Below are positions 52,737 to 61,653 of a DNA stretch of 64,000 nucleotides, one piece after another. Source of the DNA: an uncultured Faecalibacterium sp. (GTDB lineage Bacteria; Bacillota; Clostridia; Oscillospirales; Ruminococcaceae); the NCBI GenBank assembly GCA_937907025.1, contig CALESJ010000046.1, positions 105,598 to 169,597 of the forward strand, in the 5' to 3' direction. Position numbers and translations under genes: made by a program. The notes under the pieces were generated by a model. That model ran no database searches. It was not told the DNA's origin and saw only the letters and a program-made list of their open reading frames with translations. The stretch's first letter is position 1; each line of letters opens with the position of its first letter.

Positions 52737-53630
52737 ATGCAATTTTTGTCCTACCTGATCAATGGCATCAGCCTGGGCAGTGTGTACGCTCTGATTGCGT
52801 TGGGCTACACGATGGTGTACGGCATCGCCAAGATGCTGAACTTCGCTCATGGCGATGTTATCATGATCGGCAGCTATGTGGTGTTTTTCACCTTTGGCTC
52901 TTTCGGATGGAATCCGGTGCTGGCCATTATCCTTTCCATGATTGTTTGTACGATACTGGGTGTGGTTGTTGAACGAGTGGCTTATCGGCCGCTGCGTGAC
53001 GCTCCCTCGCTGGCAGTTCTGATCACGGCCATCGGTGTGAGTTACCTGCTGCAGCAGGTGGCCCAGTTGATGTGGTCGTCCAATACCAAGAGCTTCTCGT
53101 CCGTAGTGGCCAATTCCGCCATTTTCAAGCCGGTGAAGCTGTTTGATGGTCAGCTGACCATTTCTGCCGAAACCATCGTGACCATTCTGGCCTGTGTTGT
53201 TATCATGGTGGCACTGCTGTATTTTATCAATCATACCTCTGCCGGTCATGCCATGCAGGCGGTGAGCGAAGACCGCGGCGCTGCCCAGCTCATGGGTGTT
53301 AATGTGAATGCTACCATCTCGTTGACCTTTGCTATCGGTTCCGCTCTGGCTGCTGTGGCTGGCGCTTTGCTGTGCTCTTCTTATCCCACGCTGCAGCCGA
53401 CCACCGGTGCTATGCCTGGCATCAAGGCGTTTGTGGCGGCTGTTTTCGGCGGCATCGGTTCTATCCCCGGTGCGTTCTTGGGTGGTATCCTTCTGGGCGT
53501 GATCGAAAACCTCAGCAAGGCATATATCTCTACCCAGCTGTCGGACGCCATCGTCTTCCTGGTGCTGATTGTTGTTTTGCTGGTCAAGCCTACGGGTCTG
53601 TTGGGCAAAAAGGTCAATGTCAAGGTGTAA
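52737..53630 (+). CDS. livH: Branched-chain amino acid ABC permease LivH
   Basis: 297 residues, about eight spans. It opens with FLSYLINGISLGSVYALIALGYTMVYGI and has the coupling region VSEDRGAAQLMGVNVNATI, both LivH hallmarks. The partner permease is LivM. I prefer ATG 52737 with GAGG 11 bases upstream; an in-frame GTG at 52725 overlaps that site. It has its own promoter after the livJ terminator. Confidence 0.93.
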   Translation: MQFLSYLINGISLGSVYALIALGYTMVYGIAKMLNFAHGDVIMIGSYVVFFTFGSFGWNPVLAIILSMIVCTILGVVVERVAYRPLRDAPSLAVLITAIGVSYLLQQVAQLMWSSNTKSFSSVVANSAIFKPVKLFDGQLTISAETIVTILACVVIMVALLYFINHTSAGHAMQAVSEDRGAAQLMGVNVNATISLTFAIGSALAAVAGALLCSSYPTLQPTTGAMPGIKAFVAAVFGGIGSIPGAFLGGILLGVIENLSKAYISTQLSDAIVFLVLIVVLLVKPTGLLGKKVNVKV

Positions 53631-53642
53631 GGAGGGATAAGG

Positions 53643-54719
53643 ATGTTTCGCTTGAAAAATATGCGCAAGTCGACCAAAAACAACCTTATCACTTTCGGCA
53701 TCGTGATCGGGTTTTATATCGTGATCCAGATTCTGGCTGCGCTTGGGGTCCTGACCAGTTCGCTTTCCGGTCAGTTGGTTCCCATCTGCGCCTATGTCAT
53801 CCTGGCTATCTCTCTGAACCTGACGGTTGGCATTCTGGGCGAGTTGAGTTTGGGTCATGCCGGCTTTATGAGTGTTGGTGCATTTTCCGGCACGCTGGTC
53901 TGGACCATCTTGTATGGGCAGGTTCCCAACTGGCTGGGAATGCTGCTGGCTTTTGTCGTGGGCGGCGTGATGGCCGGTGTGTTTGGCTTTATTGTCGGCG
54001 TGCCCGTTCTGCGCCTGTCCGGTGACTACCTGGCCATTGTTACGCTGGCGTTCGGCGAAATCATTAAGAACGTCATGAATGCCTGCTATCTGGGATATGA
54101 CTCCAACGGTTTGCATATTTCCTTTACGGATGCTGCCTCTATGGGCATGGAACCTGACGGAACCATGCTGATCAATGGTGCTTTGGGCATTACCGGTATC
54201 AAAAAGGCGTCCACCTTCACCCTGGGCATTGTACTGGTCATTCTGACCCTGCTGGTGGTCCTGAACCTGATCAATTCCCGGGCCGGCCGCGCGATTGAGT
54301 CTATTCGTGATAACGAAATTGCAGCGCGCAGTGTTGGCATCAACATCACCAAGTACAAGCTGATGGCCTTTATCATCTCTGCGGTGTTTGCCGGTGTGGC
54401 GGGCGTTCTGTATTCTCTGAATTATTCTTCGCTGGTTGCCAAGAAGTTTGACTATAACACCTCCATTCTGATTCTGGTGTTTGTGGTTCTGGGTGGTATC
54501 GGCAATATCCGCGGTTCTGTTATTGCGGCTGCACTGCTGACCGTTCTGCCGGAGCTGCTGCGCTCTCTGAATGATTACCGTATGTTGATTTATGCTATTG
54601 TGCTGATCGTGGTTATGATCTTCAGCCAGAGCCCGCAGGTCGTGGCATGGCGCAAGCGGTTTGTGGACGGGTTCCGCAATCGTCTGAAACCCGGTAGCAA
54701 AGCGAAGGAGGTGCAATGA
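53643..54719 (+). CDS. livM: Branched-chain amino acid ABC permease LivM
   Basis: 358 residues, about ten spans, with SLNLTVGILGELSLGHAGFM and the EAA-like coupling IRDNEIAARSVGINITKYKL. It pairs with LivH as the translocation channel. The ATG at 53643 has AAGGAGG. The stop codon overlaps the ATG that starts livG. Confidence 0.94.
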   Translation: MFRLKNMRKSTKNNLITFGIVIGFYIVIQILAALGVLTSSLSGQLVPICAYVILAISLNLTVGILGELSLGHAGFMSVGAFSGTLVWTILYGQVPNWLGMLLAFVVGGVMAGVFGFIVGVPVLRLSGDYLAIVTLAFGEIIKNVMNACYLGYDSNGLHISFTDAASMGMEPDGTMLINGALGITGIKKASTFTLGIVLVILTLLVVLNLINSRAGRAIESIRDNEIAARSVGINITKYKLMAFIISAVFAGVAGVLYSLNYSSLVAKKFDYNTSILILVFVVLGGIGNIRGSVIAAALLTVLPELLRSLNDYRMLIYAIVLIVVMIFSQSPQVVAWRKRFVDGFRNRLKPGSKAKEVQ

Positions 54720-55480
54720 TGGCACTGCTGGAAGTAAGCAACCTGGGCATTGCCTTCGGCGGTCTGCAGGCAGTTGCACAGCTGGACCTGAAGATTGAAA
54801 AGGGCCATCTGTATGGTCTGATCGGTCCTAACGGCGCCGGCAAGACTACTGTGTTCAATATGCTGACCGGCGTATATACGCCGACAGAAGGCAATATCGT
54901 TCTGGATGGGAAAGACATTACAGGCAAAAGCCCGGATCTGATCAGCAAGGCCGGCGTGGCCCGTACTTTCCAGAATATCCGGCTGTTCAATGATATGACG
55001 GTTCTGGATAACGTGAAGGTGGCACTGCATAACCAGATTCGGTACAGCATGTGGACCGGTATCCTGCGTCTTCCGGCGTTCCGTGAAAAGGAACACCAGA
55101 TGGACCGGGAGGCTCTGCGCCTGCTGAAAATTTTTGATCTGGACAAGGAAGCATCCCTGAAAGCTTCTCAGCTACCTTACGGCAAACAGCGCAAGCTGGA
55201 AATCGCCCGTGCACTGGCTACGAAGCCGAAACTGTTGTTGCTGGATGAGCCGGCGGCCGGCATGAACCCCAACGAAACGGAAGAACTGATGAATACGGTG
55301 CGCAGTGTGCGCGATCAGTTCGGCATTGCCATTCTGTTGATCGAACATGACATGAACTTCGTCATGGGCATCTGCGAGGAAATCACCGTTCTGGACTACG
55401 GCCGTGTGATTGCCCATGGTGACGGCAAGTCCATCCGCAATAACCCGAAGGTCATTGCGGCTTATCTGGGAGGTGACTAA
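54719..55480 (+). CDS. livG: Branched-chain amino acid ABC ATPase LivG
   Basis: 253 residues. Walker A GPNGAGKT is at 36-43, the signature LPYGKQRKLEIARALA replaces the LSGGQ core as usual for LivG, and Walker B is LLLLDEPAAGMNP. A C-terminal BCA_ABC_TP region is present. Two ATGs are adjacent: 54716 gives four bases between AGGAGG and start, 54719 gives seven, so 54719 is preferred. Two bases separate it from livF. Confidence 0.95.
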   Translation: MALLEVSNLGIAFGGLQAVAQLDLKIEKGHLYGLIGPNGAGKTTVFNMLTGVYTPTEGNIVLDGKDITGKSPDLISKAGVARTFQNIRLFNDMTVLDNVKVALHNQIRYSMWTGILRLPAFREKEHQMDREALRLLKIFDLDKEASLKASQLPYGKQRKLEIARALATKPKLLLLDEPAAGMNPNETEELMNTVRSVRDQFGIAILLIEHDMNFVMGICEEITVLDYGRVIAHGDGKSIRNNPKVIAAYLGGD

Positions 55481-55482
55481 CG

Positions 55483-56202
55483 ATGGGGGAAATGTTGGCA
55501 GTCAAAAACATCAATGTGTTCTATGGCTCCATTCACGCCATCCGTGATGTTTCTTTCCATGTAAATGAAGGGGAGATCGTGACCCTGATCGGTGCTAACG
55601 GCGCCGGCAAAACGACCACCATGCATGCCATTTCCGGTCTGCTCAAGCCGAAGAGCGGCGAAATCGTCTACTGCGGCCAGACCATCAGCCGTATGGAGGC
55701 CCATAAGATCATCCGTCTGGGGCTGGCTCAGGTGCCGGAAGGCCGCCGTGTGTTCAGCGGCCTGACTGTGCAGCAGAACCTGCAGATGGGGGCTTATACC
55801 CGCCGGGACGGCAAAGATGCCATTCAGGCTGATTTTGATATGGTGTATGACCTGTTGCCCCGGCTGAAAGAACGCCGCAGTCAGGCTGCCGGCACGCTTT
55901 CCGGCGGTGAACAGCAGATGCTGGCTATTGGCCGTGCGTTGATGTGCCGCCCCAAGATGCTGCTGCTGGATGAGCCGTCCATGGGCTTGTCCCCGCTGCT
56001 GGTCAAGGAAATCTTTAAGATCATCCGTGATGTAAACCGCAACGGCGTGACGGTGCTTTTGGTGGAACAGAACGCCAAGATGGCATTGGAAATCGCCAAT
56101 CGCGCCTATGTGCTGGAAACCGGCACGATCAAGATGGAAGGGGAAGCCACCGAGCTGGCCAACAACATCGAAGTGCGCAAAGCGTATCTGGGCGCTCAAT
56201 AA
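55483..56202 (+). CDS. livF: Branched-chain amino acid ABC ATPase LivF
   Basis: 239 residues. Walker A GANGAGKT is at 37-44, the signature TLSGGEQQMLAIGRALM at about 141, and Walker B LLLLDEPSMGLSP. It forms a heterodimer with LivG to drive the LivHM channel. The ATG at 55483 has GGGAGGTG upstream, in the end of livG. A strong terminator follows. Confidence 0.95.
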   Translation: MGEMLAVKNINVFYGSIHAIRDVSFHVNEGEIVTLIGANGAGKTTTMHAISGLLKPKSGEIVYCGQTISRMEAHKIIRLGLAQVPEGRRVFSGLTVQQNLQMGAYTRRDGKDAIQADFDMVYDLLPRLKERRSQAAGTLSGGEQQMLAIGRALMCRPKMLLLDEPSMGLSPLLVKEIFKIIRDVNRNGVTVLLVEQNAKMALEIANRAYVLETGTIKMEGEATELANNIEVRKAYLGAQ

Positions 56203-56208
56203 GAAAGG

Positions 56209-56258
56209 AAAAAGCACCTTCCGCAGCGGATTCGTCCGCGAAGGAAGGTGCTTTTTTG
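56209..56258. terminator. Bidirectional terminator between livF and the DUF4364 gene
   Basis: AAAAAGCACCTTCC (56209-56222) pairs with GGAAGGTGCTTTTT (56243-56256), and the loop has an inner GCGGATTCGTCCGC hairpin. A and T runs on the two sides allow use from both strands. Confidence 0.9.
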
Positions 56259-56275
56259 TTGGAGCAATTGAAAAA

Positions 56276-56851
56276 TCAACGCGCTGCAGCAGGAGGCCGG
56301 TCGTTATCGGATAACGGCTGCGTCATCTTTTCCAGCAGCGAAATGTAAAGCTGACTGCCACGGGCAATAAAGCGGTTTTTGATCTCTTCTGCGGTCAGGG
56401 CATCGGGCATGGCCAGCTCCAATCGGAAACTTTCCGGCTGTCCCTCGTCGCGGATGGTGCACACAACACGGTATCCATTGGCATCGTGTTCCACGGTGGC
56501 ATGGTTTTGTGCCGCACGGTGTGCCCAGCTCTGCAGGCGGATAACGGCCAGAATGGCACTCTCCCGCACGCTGCGGGGCAGGTCGTAGGCCAAGGTGTCT
56601 GCCACGTTGGCGCCCTTCTCAGTGATTTTATATCCTTTATCCTGAATAGTGACCAGCTGCTGATGCTCCAGTTCGCCCAGAGCACCGGCAAATTCAAAGT
56701 AATTGACCAGCTCTTCCTGCAGCAGAGCGCCTTCCAGCGTTTCCCGGGTGACAGGGCCGGTGGTTTTGATCAGGTAGCACAGGAGAATCCGGATCTCTGT
56801 GCTGCTTGTAAGGCCGCCGGGCTTTACACCCCCGGTAAATGCGTCCGCCAT
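56276..56851 (-). CDS. DUF4364 family protein (winged-helix-like)
   Basis: 191 residues, matching DUF4364, a Firmicutes family with an N-terminal winged-helix-like half: STEIRILLCYLIKTTGPVTRETL and LEHQQLVTIQDKGYKITEKG. The C-terminal half (about 105-180) is beta rich and ends in IRNRFIARGSQLYISLL-like sequence. Such proteins are presumed regulators, but targets are unknown. It starts at ATG 56851-56849 with AGGAAGTGA upstream and has its own promoter. Confidence 0.82.
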   Translation of the reverse strand: MADAFTGGVKPGGLTSSTEIRILLCYLIKTTGPVTRETLEGALLQEELVNYFEFAGALGELEHQQLVTIQDKGYKITEKGANVADTLAYDLPRSVRESAILAVIRLQSWAHRAAQNHATVEHDANGYRVVCTIRDEGQPESFRLELAMPDALTAEEIKNRFIARGSQLYISLLEKMTQPLSDNDRPPAAAR

Positions 56852-56889
56852 TGGTAAATCACTTCCTGTTCATAGTATTCCTGTCTTTT

Positions 56890-56918
56890 ATTATAGCGCA
56901 AGCAAACGAGCGTGACAA
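56890..56918 (-). promoter_or_regulatory. Promoter of the DUF4364 gene
   Basis: On the minus strand TTGTCA (56918-56913), 17-base spacer, TATAAT (56895-56890), 38 bases from the start codon. Confidence 0.75.
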
Positions 56919-56943
56919 GCGCACATGCCGGGATTCCGGACAA

Positions 56944-57849
56944 TCAAAATACCGTTTCGATTTGTTTGTGGCTCTGGGGTGTGGAGTATGTCCAACGATG
57001 AATACGGCCGCGGGTGACAAAATAATGGGGCTCAAACCGCATGGGTTGGTTCAGCGTCTTGTTTACGACCACCAGCTTGATCTTCATTTTATCGGGCAGG
57101 ATACTCTTAATGTACACACTGACCGCCTGGCCGGCATGCAGCGTTTTGTCCGGTTCCGCCAGTCCGGCCAGGTTGGGCGCAATCTCAATGAAAACGCCGT
57201 ATTCCTCCACACTGCGCACAATGCCGACTACCGTTTCGCCGGCCGCGAAGCAAGAGGCATTTTCACTCCAGGTCCCAAGCAGTTCCCGCAGCGTCAGAAC
57301 GATGCGTCCCTGGGCGTCCCGGTTCTTGACAGCACAAAGCAGTTGCTGACCAACCTGAACACGGTCGGCGGGACTGGAAATGCGGGAAACGGAAAGGCAG
57401 TCGATGGGGAGCAGTGCGGAAATACCACAGCCGACATCACAAAAGGCGCCGAAATTTTCGATGTGGGTGACCGTACAGGGGATGACACTGCCGTTTTCCA
57501 GTGTGTCCAGATAATTCTTACGACAGGCGCGCTGCGCAGCGGCCCGGGAAAGGAGATAGGCGGGCTCACCCTCCTCCTGGGTATAACCTGCCAGCACAAA
57601 GCAGGTGGGGCGCCCTACACGGGTCAGAACGGCAATATCCTTGATGGTTTCTCCCGGCTGCACATCCAGACATTCTTCAAACGGCATAACGGCCCGGTGC
57701 CCGCAAATCTCAAAACGGAGCCTGCGGGCGGTATCAAACGCAAGGGCGGTGCTTTGCAGCACTTCCCCCGTCTGTCGGCAGTGTTCCAGTTCGTCCTGGG
57801 TAAGATGGTTTGCATTGCGGCAAAGGCCTTCGGCACGATATTCAAGCAT
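56944..57849 (-). CDS. S1-domain RNA-binding protein
   Basis: 301 residues. Two S1-like domains are visible: about residues 120-190 (GSVIPCTVTHIENFGAFCDVG) and about 200-260 (GETVVGIVRSVEEYGVFIEI). The first 110 residues are specific to a clostridial group of unnamed S1 proteins with VMPFEECLDV. A general role in RNA binding or translation can be inferred, nothing more. I chose ATG 57849-57847, with GAGAGGA seven bases upstream, over an in-frame ATG at 57882. Confidence 0.8.
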   Translation of the reverse strand: MLEYRAEGLCRNANHLTQDELEHCRQTGEVLQSTALAFDTARRLRFEICGHRAVMPFEECLDVQPGETIKDIAVLTRVGRPTCFVLAGYTQEEGEPAYLLSRAAAQRACRKNYLDTLENGSVIPCTVTHIENFGAFCDVGCGISALLPIDCLSVSRISSPADRVQVGQQLLCAVKNRDAQGRIVLTLRELLGTWSENASCFAAGETVVGIVRSVEEYGVFIEIAPNLAGLAEPDKTLHAGQAVSVYIKSILPDKMKIKLVVVNKTLNQPMRFEPHYFVTRGRIHRWTYSTPQSHKQIETVF

Positions 57850-57922
57850 TTCCTTGTCCTCTCTGTCTTGTGTATTCCGCATGTGCGGTTAATGAACTGT
57901 ATGCGTTAGCGCAGGCTGATAT

Positions 57923-57950
57923 TTGCAAAACTGTCTGCATGGTATATAAT
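57923..57950 (+). promoter_or_regulatory. Promoter of the DUF951-prfA unit
   Basis: TTGCAA (57923-57928), 16-base spacer, TATAAT (57945-57950), 34 bases upstream of the DUF951 gene. The minus-strand S1 gene starts 74 bases away in the opposite direction; no clear promoter for that gene was found in the gap. Confidence 0.65.
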
Positions 57951-57984
57951 AAGAGCGAAGATTTTGGTGATGGGCGGTGAGAGT

Positions 57985-58176
57985 ATGGATGTACGGGTCG
58001 GAGATGTGATCCAGACAAAAAAGCCGCACCCGTGCGGTGCGAACCGGTTTGATGTACTTCGCGTCGGTATGGATTTCAAGATCCGCTGCCAGAAATGCGG
58101 GCATGAGATCATGCTGCCGCGCGTAAAGATTGAAAAAAACATCAAGAAGATTCTTCGGGATGGAGAAGAACAGTAG
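57985..58176 (+). CDS. DUF951 small zinc-ribbon-like protein
   Basis: 63 residues. A compact DUF951 protein: VGDVIQTKKPHPCGANRFDV with Cys near residue 17, followed by CxxC in IRCQKCGHEIML, so three cysteines and a His could bind zinc. The C-terminus is basic (RVKIEKNIKKIL). The family is widespread in Firmicutes with no assigned function. ATG 57985 follows GGTGAGAG; a GTG at 57964 is in frame but unsupported. It is followed after 55 bases by prfA. Confidence 0.85.
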   Translation: MDVRVGDVIQTKKPHPCGANRFDVLRVGMDFKIRCQKCGHEIMLPRVKIEKNIKKILRDGEEQ

Positions 58177-58231
58177 CAGGACATTCTTTTATCTGCCGCT
58201 ATACGGAACTGTGTAAAGGAATGTCTGTTTT

Positions 58232-59323
58232 ATGTTTGAACAACTCTATGAAATTGAGCGACGGTATGAAGAGATTGCGTATCGGATGAGTACGCCGGAA
58301 GGAACGGCAGACCCGAACGCCTATGCCGCGCTGGTAAAAGACTACAAAGAACTGACCCCCCTGATTGAAAGCTGGCGCGCCTGGTGTGCGCTGCAGAAAG
58401 AAATAGAAGAGGAGCAGGCAATGCTTCAGGAAGAAGACGCTGACCCTCTCTTCATCGATATGGTACAGCAGGAGCTGCGCAAAAACAGGCAAAGCATGTC
58501 GGCCCTGGAAGAAAATCTCCGGCTGCTTTTGCTGCCCAAAGATGCAGATGATGACAAGAGCATCATCATGGAAATCCGTGCCGGGACCGGCGGAGAAGAG
58601 GCGGCTCTGTTTGCCAGGGACCTGTGGCGGATGTACACAATGTATGCGGCCCGGCGCGGGTGGAGCTGTGAAACGGTCCAGTGTAGCGAAACAGAACTGG
58701 GAGGCGTCAAGGAGATTGTGTTTTCCATTGAAGGCCCCGGTGTATACAGCCGTCTGAAATTTGAAAGCGGAGCCCACCGTGTACAGCGCGTCCCGCAGAC
58801 CGAAACCCAGGGCCGCATCCAGACATCGGCAGCCACGGTGGCGGTAATGCCGGAGGCGGAAGAGGTTGAGTTTGAGCTGGACCCAAAAGACCTGCGCATT
58901 GATACGTTTCGTTCTTCCGGCGCGGGCGGCCAGCATATCAATAAGACTTCGAGCGCCATTCGTGTGACCCATCTGCCCACCGGTACAGTGGTTGAATGTC
59001 AGGACCAGCGGAGTCAGCGAGAAAACAAGGAACGGGCGCTCAAGGTTCTCCGCAGCCGACTGCTGCAGCAGAAGCAGGAAGCCTATGATCAGGAATACAA
59101 TGCCAAGCGTCAGAGCCAGGTGGGAAGCGGGGACCGCAGCGAGCGCATCCGCACCTATAACTTTCCGCAGGGGCGGGTGACGGACCACCGCATAGGGCTG
59201 ACCGTCTACAAGCTGGATGAGGTGCTCAACGGGAACCTGGACCTGATTGTGGAACCGCTGCTTTTGGCTGATCGGGAAGAAAAACTCAAACAGATGAACG
59301 CCGGCGAAAGCACCGGCCAATAA
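58232..59323 (+). CDS. prfA: Peptide chain release factor 1
   Basis: 363 residues. It recognises UAA and UAG and releases the nascent chain. The catalytic GGQ is Gly232-Gly233-Gln234 in GAGGQHINK. The codon-recognition tripeptide is Pro188-Gln-Thr190 where PAT or PVT is more usual. The ATG at 58232 follows AAAGGA. The prmC methyltransferase gene that often follows prfA is not here; the next gene is the threonylcarbamoyl-AMP synthase. Confidence 0.97.
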   Translation: MFEQLYEIERRYEEIAYRMSTPEGTADPNAYAALVKDYKELTPLIESWRAWCALQKEIEEEQAMLQEEDADPLFIDMVQQELRKNRQSMSALEENLRLLLLPKDADDDKSIIMEIRAGTGGEEAALFARDLWRMYTMYAARRGWSCETVQCSETELGGVKEIVFSIEGPGVYSRLKFESGAHRVQRVPQTETQGRIQTSAATVAVMPEAEEVEFELDPKDLRIDTFRSSGAGGQHINKTSSAIRVTHLPTGTVVECQDQRSQRENKERALKVLRSRLLQQKQEAYDQEYNAKRQSQVGSGDRSERIRTYNFPQGRVTDHRIGLTVYKLDEVLNGNLDLIVEPLLLADREEKLKQMNAGESTGQ

Positions 59324-59341
59324 AAAAGGAAGATGGAAATT

Positions 59342-60361
59342 ATGCAGACACAAGTCTTGCCTGTCAATGAAGAAAGCATCCAACTGGCTGCAAAGCTTTT
59401 GCGCCAGGGTGATATTGTGGCACTTCCCACCGAAACGGTGTACGGCATCGCGGCAGATGCCCGCAACGGAGAAGCTGTCAAAAAAATCTTTTTGGCCAAG
59501 GGGCGGCCCCAGGACAATCCGCTGATCGTTCATATTTGCGGGATGGAGATGCTTCATGGTCTGGTTTCGGAGGTGCCGGAGCGGGCTTACCGTCTTGCCG
59601 AAGCTTTTTGGCCCGGTCCGTTGACCATGGTTATGCCCCGTGGTCCCGAAGTTTCGGAAGTGACTTGCGCTGGGCTGGATACGGTGGGCATCCGGATGCC
59701 CTCCCATCCTGTTGTGCAGGCGGTCATCAAGGCTTCCGGCGTGGCTTTTGCGGCGCCTTCGGCCAATTTGTCCGGTAAGCCCAGCCCCACCAACGCACCG
59801 GATACGCTGGCCGATATGGACGGCCGTCTGCCGCTGATTCTGGACGGCGGCGAGTCGGATGTGGGGGTGGAGTCTACCGTAGTATCGGTCTGCGGGGAAC
59901 ACCCCATGCTTCTGCGCCCTGGGTATGTGACCAAGGAACAGATGGAAGAAGTTCTGGGGGAAGAAGTTCTGGTATCCCACGCCATTTTGGAACGCCTGCG
60001 TCCCGGTGAAACAGCTCGCTCTCCCGGAATGAAGTACAAGCATTACGCTCCGAAAGCCCAGGTGACCATCCTGAAAGGTGACTTCGAAAAGTACAAAGCC
60101 TACTTGCAGGAACACGCAGCGCCTGGTGTGTTTGCTATGTGCTTTACCGGTGAAGGAAAGGAACTGCCTGTTCCGGCTATCGAATATGGTATCAATGGGG
60201 ACGGCGCTTCCCAGGCACACCATCTGTTTACCGCCTTGCGTGAGTGCGACAAGGAAGGAGCACAGGTGGTTTATGCCCGCTGCCCGCTCAGTGATGGGGT
60301 ATCCATGGCTGTTTATAACCGGCTGCTGCGTGCTGCGGCGTTCCGTGTGGAGGAATTATGA
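59342..60361 (+). CDS. ywlC: Threonylcarbamoyl-AMP synthase (Sua5/YwlC)
   Basis: 339 residues with two domains: the YrdC domain (about 1-200) with KGRPQDNPLIVHI and APSANLSGKPSPT, and a C-terminal Sua5 domain (about 235-339) joined by the linker SPGMKYKHYAP. It makes threonylcarbamoyl-adenylate from threonine, bicarbonate and ATP for t6A37 of ANN-decoding tRNAs. I chose ATG 59342, nine bases after AAGGAAG; ATG 59333 is too near this site. It overlaps coaE by four bases. Confidence 0.94.
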   Translation: MQTQVLPVNEESIQLAAKLLRQGDIVALPTETVYGIAADARNGEAVKKIFLAKGRPQDNPLIVHICGMEMLHGLVSEVPERAYRLAEAFWPGPLTMVMPRGPEVSEVTCAGLDTVGIRMPSHPVVQAVIKASGVAFAAPSANLSGKPSPTNAPDTLADMDGRLPLILDGGESDVGVESTVVSVCGEHPMLLRPGYVTKEQMEEVLGEEVLVSHAILERLRPGETARSPGMKYKHYAPKAQVTILKGDFEKYKAYLQEHAAPGVFAMCFTGEGKELPVPAIEYGINGDGASQAHHLFTALRECDKEGAQVVYARCPLSDGVSMAVYNRLLRAAAFRVEEL

Positions 60362-60957
60362 AAGTTATCGGAATCACCGGGCGCTCCGGCTGCGGAAAAT
60401 CCAGCGTGACACGGCTTTTTTCTGAAAAAGGATACCCGTGTATCGACGCGGACGCCGTTGCACGGGAGGTGCTGGAACCTGGTTCTGCCTGTATAAAGCA
60501 GTTGCAAAATGCCTTCGGTTCTGATATTGTAGATGAGTCGGGAAATCTGTGTCGGCACCTGCTGGCAGACCGTGCTTTTGCCACACCGGAAGGTACTGCC
60601 AGACTGACTGCCATTACACATCCCGAAATCCTGCACCGCATTGATGCGGGACTGCAGGCGGCGGAGCAGGCCGGGGCAAAGCTTGCCTTCGTGGATGGTG
60701 CTGTCATTGTGGGAACGCCCTTTGCAGCGCGCTGCGATCGGCTTCTTGTGGTAGCGGCACCATATGAACAGAGCGTTGCCCGTATCTGTGCCCGCGATGG
60801 AATCGAACCGGCTATGGCACGCCGGCGGCTGGATGCCCAGACGCCGGAACAGACGCTGCGGGATGCGGCGGATTATGTGCTGGAAAATGACGGGTCCGTG
60901 GAGAGCCTGCAGGAAAAGGCGTTGGCCCTTTTACATTGCCTGGAACAGAAGGTATGA
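60358..60957 (+). CDS. coaE: Dephospho-CoA kinase
   Basis: 199 residues. The P-loop GRSGCGKS is at 8-15, followed by IDADAVAREVLEPGS, as in CoaE. It phosphorylates dephospho-CoA in the last step of coenzyme A synthesis. Translational coupling to the Sua5 gene is indicated by the ATGA overlap. Confidence 0.95.
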   Translation: MKVIGITGRSGCGKSSVTRLFSEKGYPCIDADAVAREVLEPGSACIKQLQNAFGSDIVDESGNLCRHLLADRAFATPEGTARLTAITHPEILHRIDAGLQAAEQAGAKLAFVDGAVIVGTPFAARCDRLLVVAAPYEQSVARICARDGIEPAMARRRLDAQTPEQTLRDAADYVLENDGSVESLQEKALALLHCLEQKV

Positions 60958-60981
60958 GTTTCTGTTCCGGAAAGGAGGCTT

Positions 60982-61587
60982 ATGAAGAAAAGACAGACGC
61001 GTGCTGATGCCGTGCGTCGTCATCCCCGTATGCTGGTCCGGCTGGCCTGGCTGCTGGCAATATTGCTGGTGGCGGGAAGTCTGATCTTTTCCGTATGGCA
61101 CAGCGAGATTGAGGAACTGCGCTATCCGCGCAAATATCAGGAATATGTCGAGTATTATGCCGACAAATATGATCTTGACCCGTTGACACTGTATGCGTTT
61201 ATCCGGACAGAAAGCAACTTTAACCCCAATGCAGAGTCCGACGTGGGGGCACGTGGTTTGATGCAGATCACAGAAGTAACCTTTGACTGGATCAAAACCA
61301 AGATTGCCCCTACCGAGCAGCTGACCTTTGATGACTTGTACGACCCGGAAACAAACATCCGTTTCGGCAGTTATTTTGTGGCTTATTGCCTTTTGAAATT
61401 TGGCGATTTGTCTACGGCAGCTGCGGCGTACCATAACGGGGTGACCGCCGTGAGTGAGCTGCTTAAGGACAACGAATATTCCTCCGACGGCAAGACGCTG
61501 GACGAGTTTCCGTACCCGCAGATGCGTCAGTATGTACACAAGATCACCACGAGCTATGAGCGATATCAAGAGATCTATACCTCCTAA
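60982..61587 (+). CDS. Membrane-anchored lytic transglycosylase (SLT domain)
   Basis: 201 residues. One N-terminal transmembrane anchor (about 17-38) leads to an SLT domain (about 52-185). The catalytic glutamate is Glu77 in FIRTESNFNPNA, with the typical GARGLMQI and AAAAYHNGV motifs. It cleaves peptidoglycan glycan strands to anhydro-MurNAc ends. ATG 60982 has GGAAAGGAGG upstream, 24 bases after coaE, so it shares the prfA-coaE transcript. Confidence 0.93.
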   Translation: MKKRQTRADAVRRHPRMLVRLAWLLAILLVAGSLIFSVWHSEIEELRYPRKYQEYVEYYADKYDLDPLTLYAFIRTESNFNPNAESDVGARGLMQITEVTFDWIKTKIAPTEQLTFDDLYDPETNIRFGSYFVAYCLLKFGDLSTAAAAYHNGVTAVSELLKDNEYSSDGKTLDEFPYPQMRQYVHKITTSYERYQEIYTS

Positions 61588-61653
61588 CAAGAGGCCGGTG
61601 CCGCTCGGCGGTATCGAAGATAGATAATTTTTGTGAAAGGACGTACCAAACTT

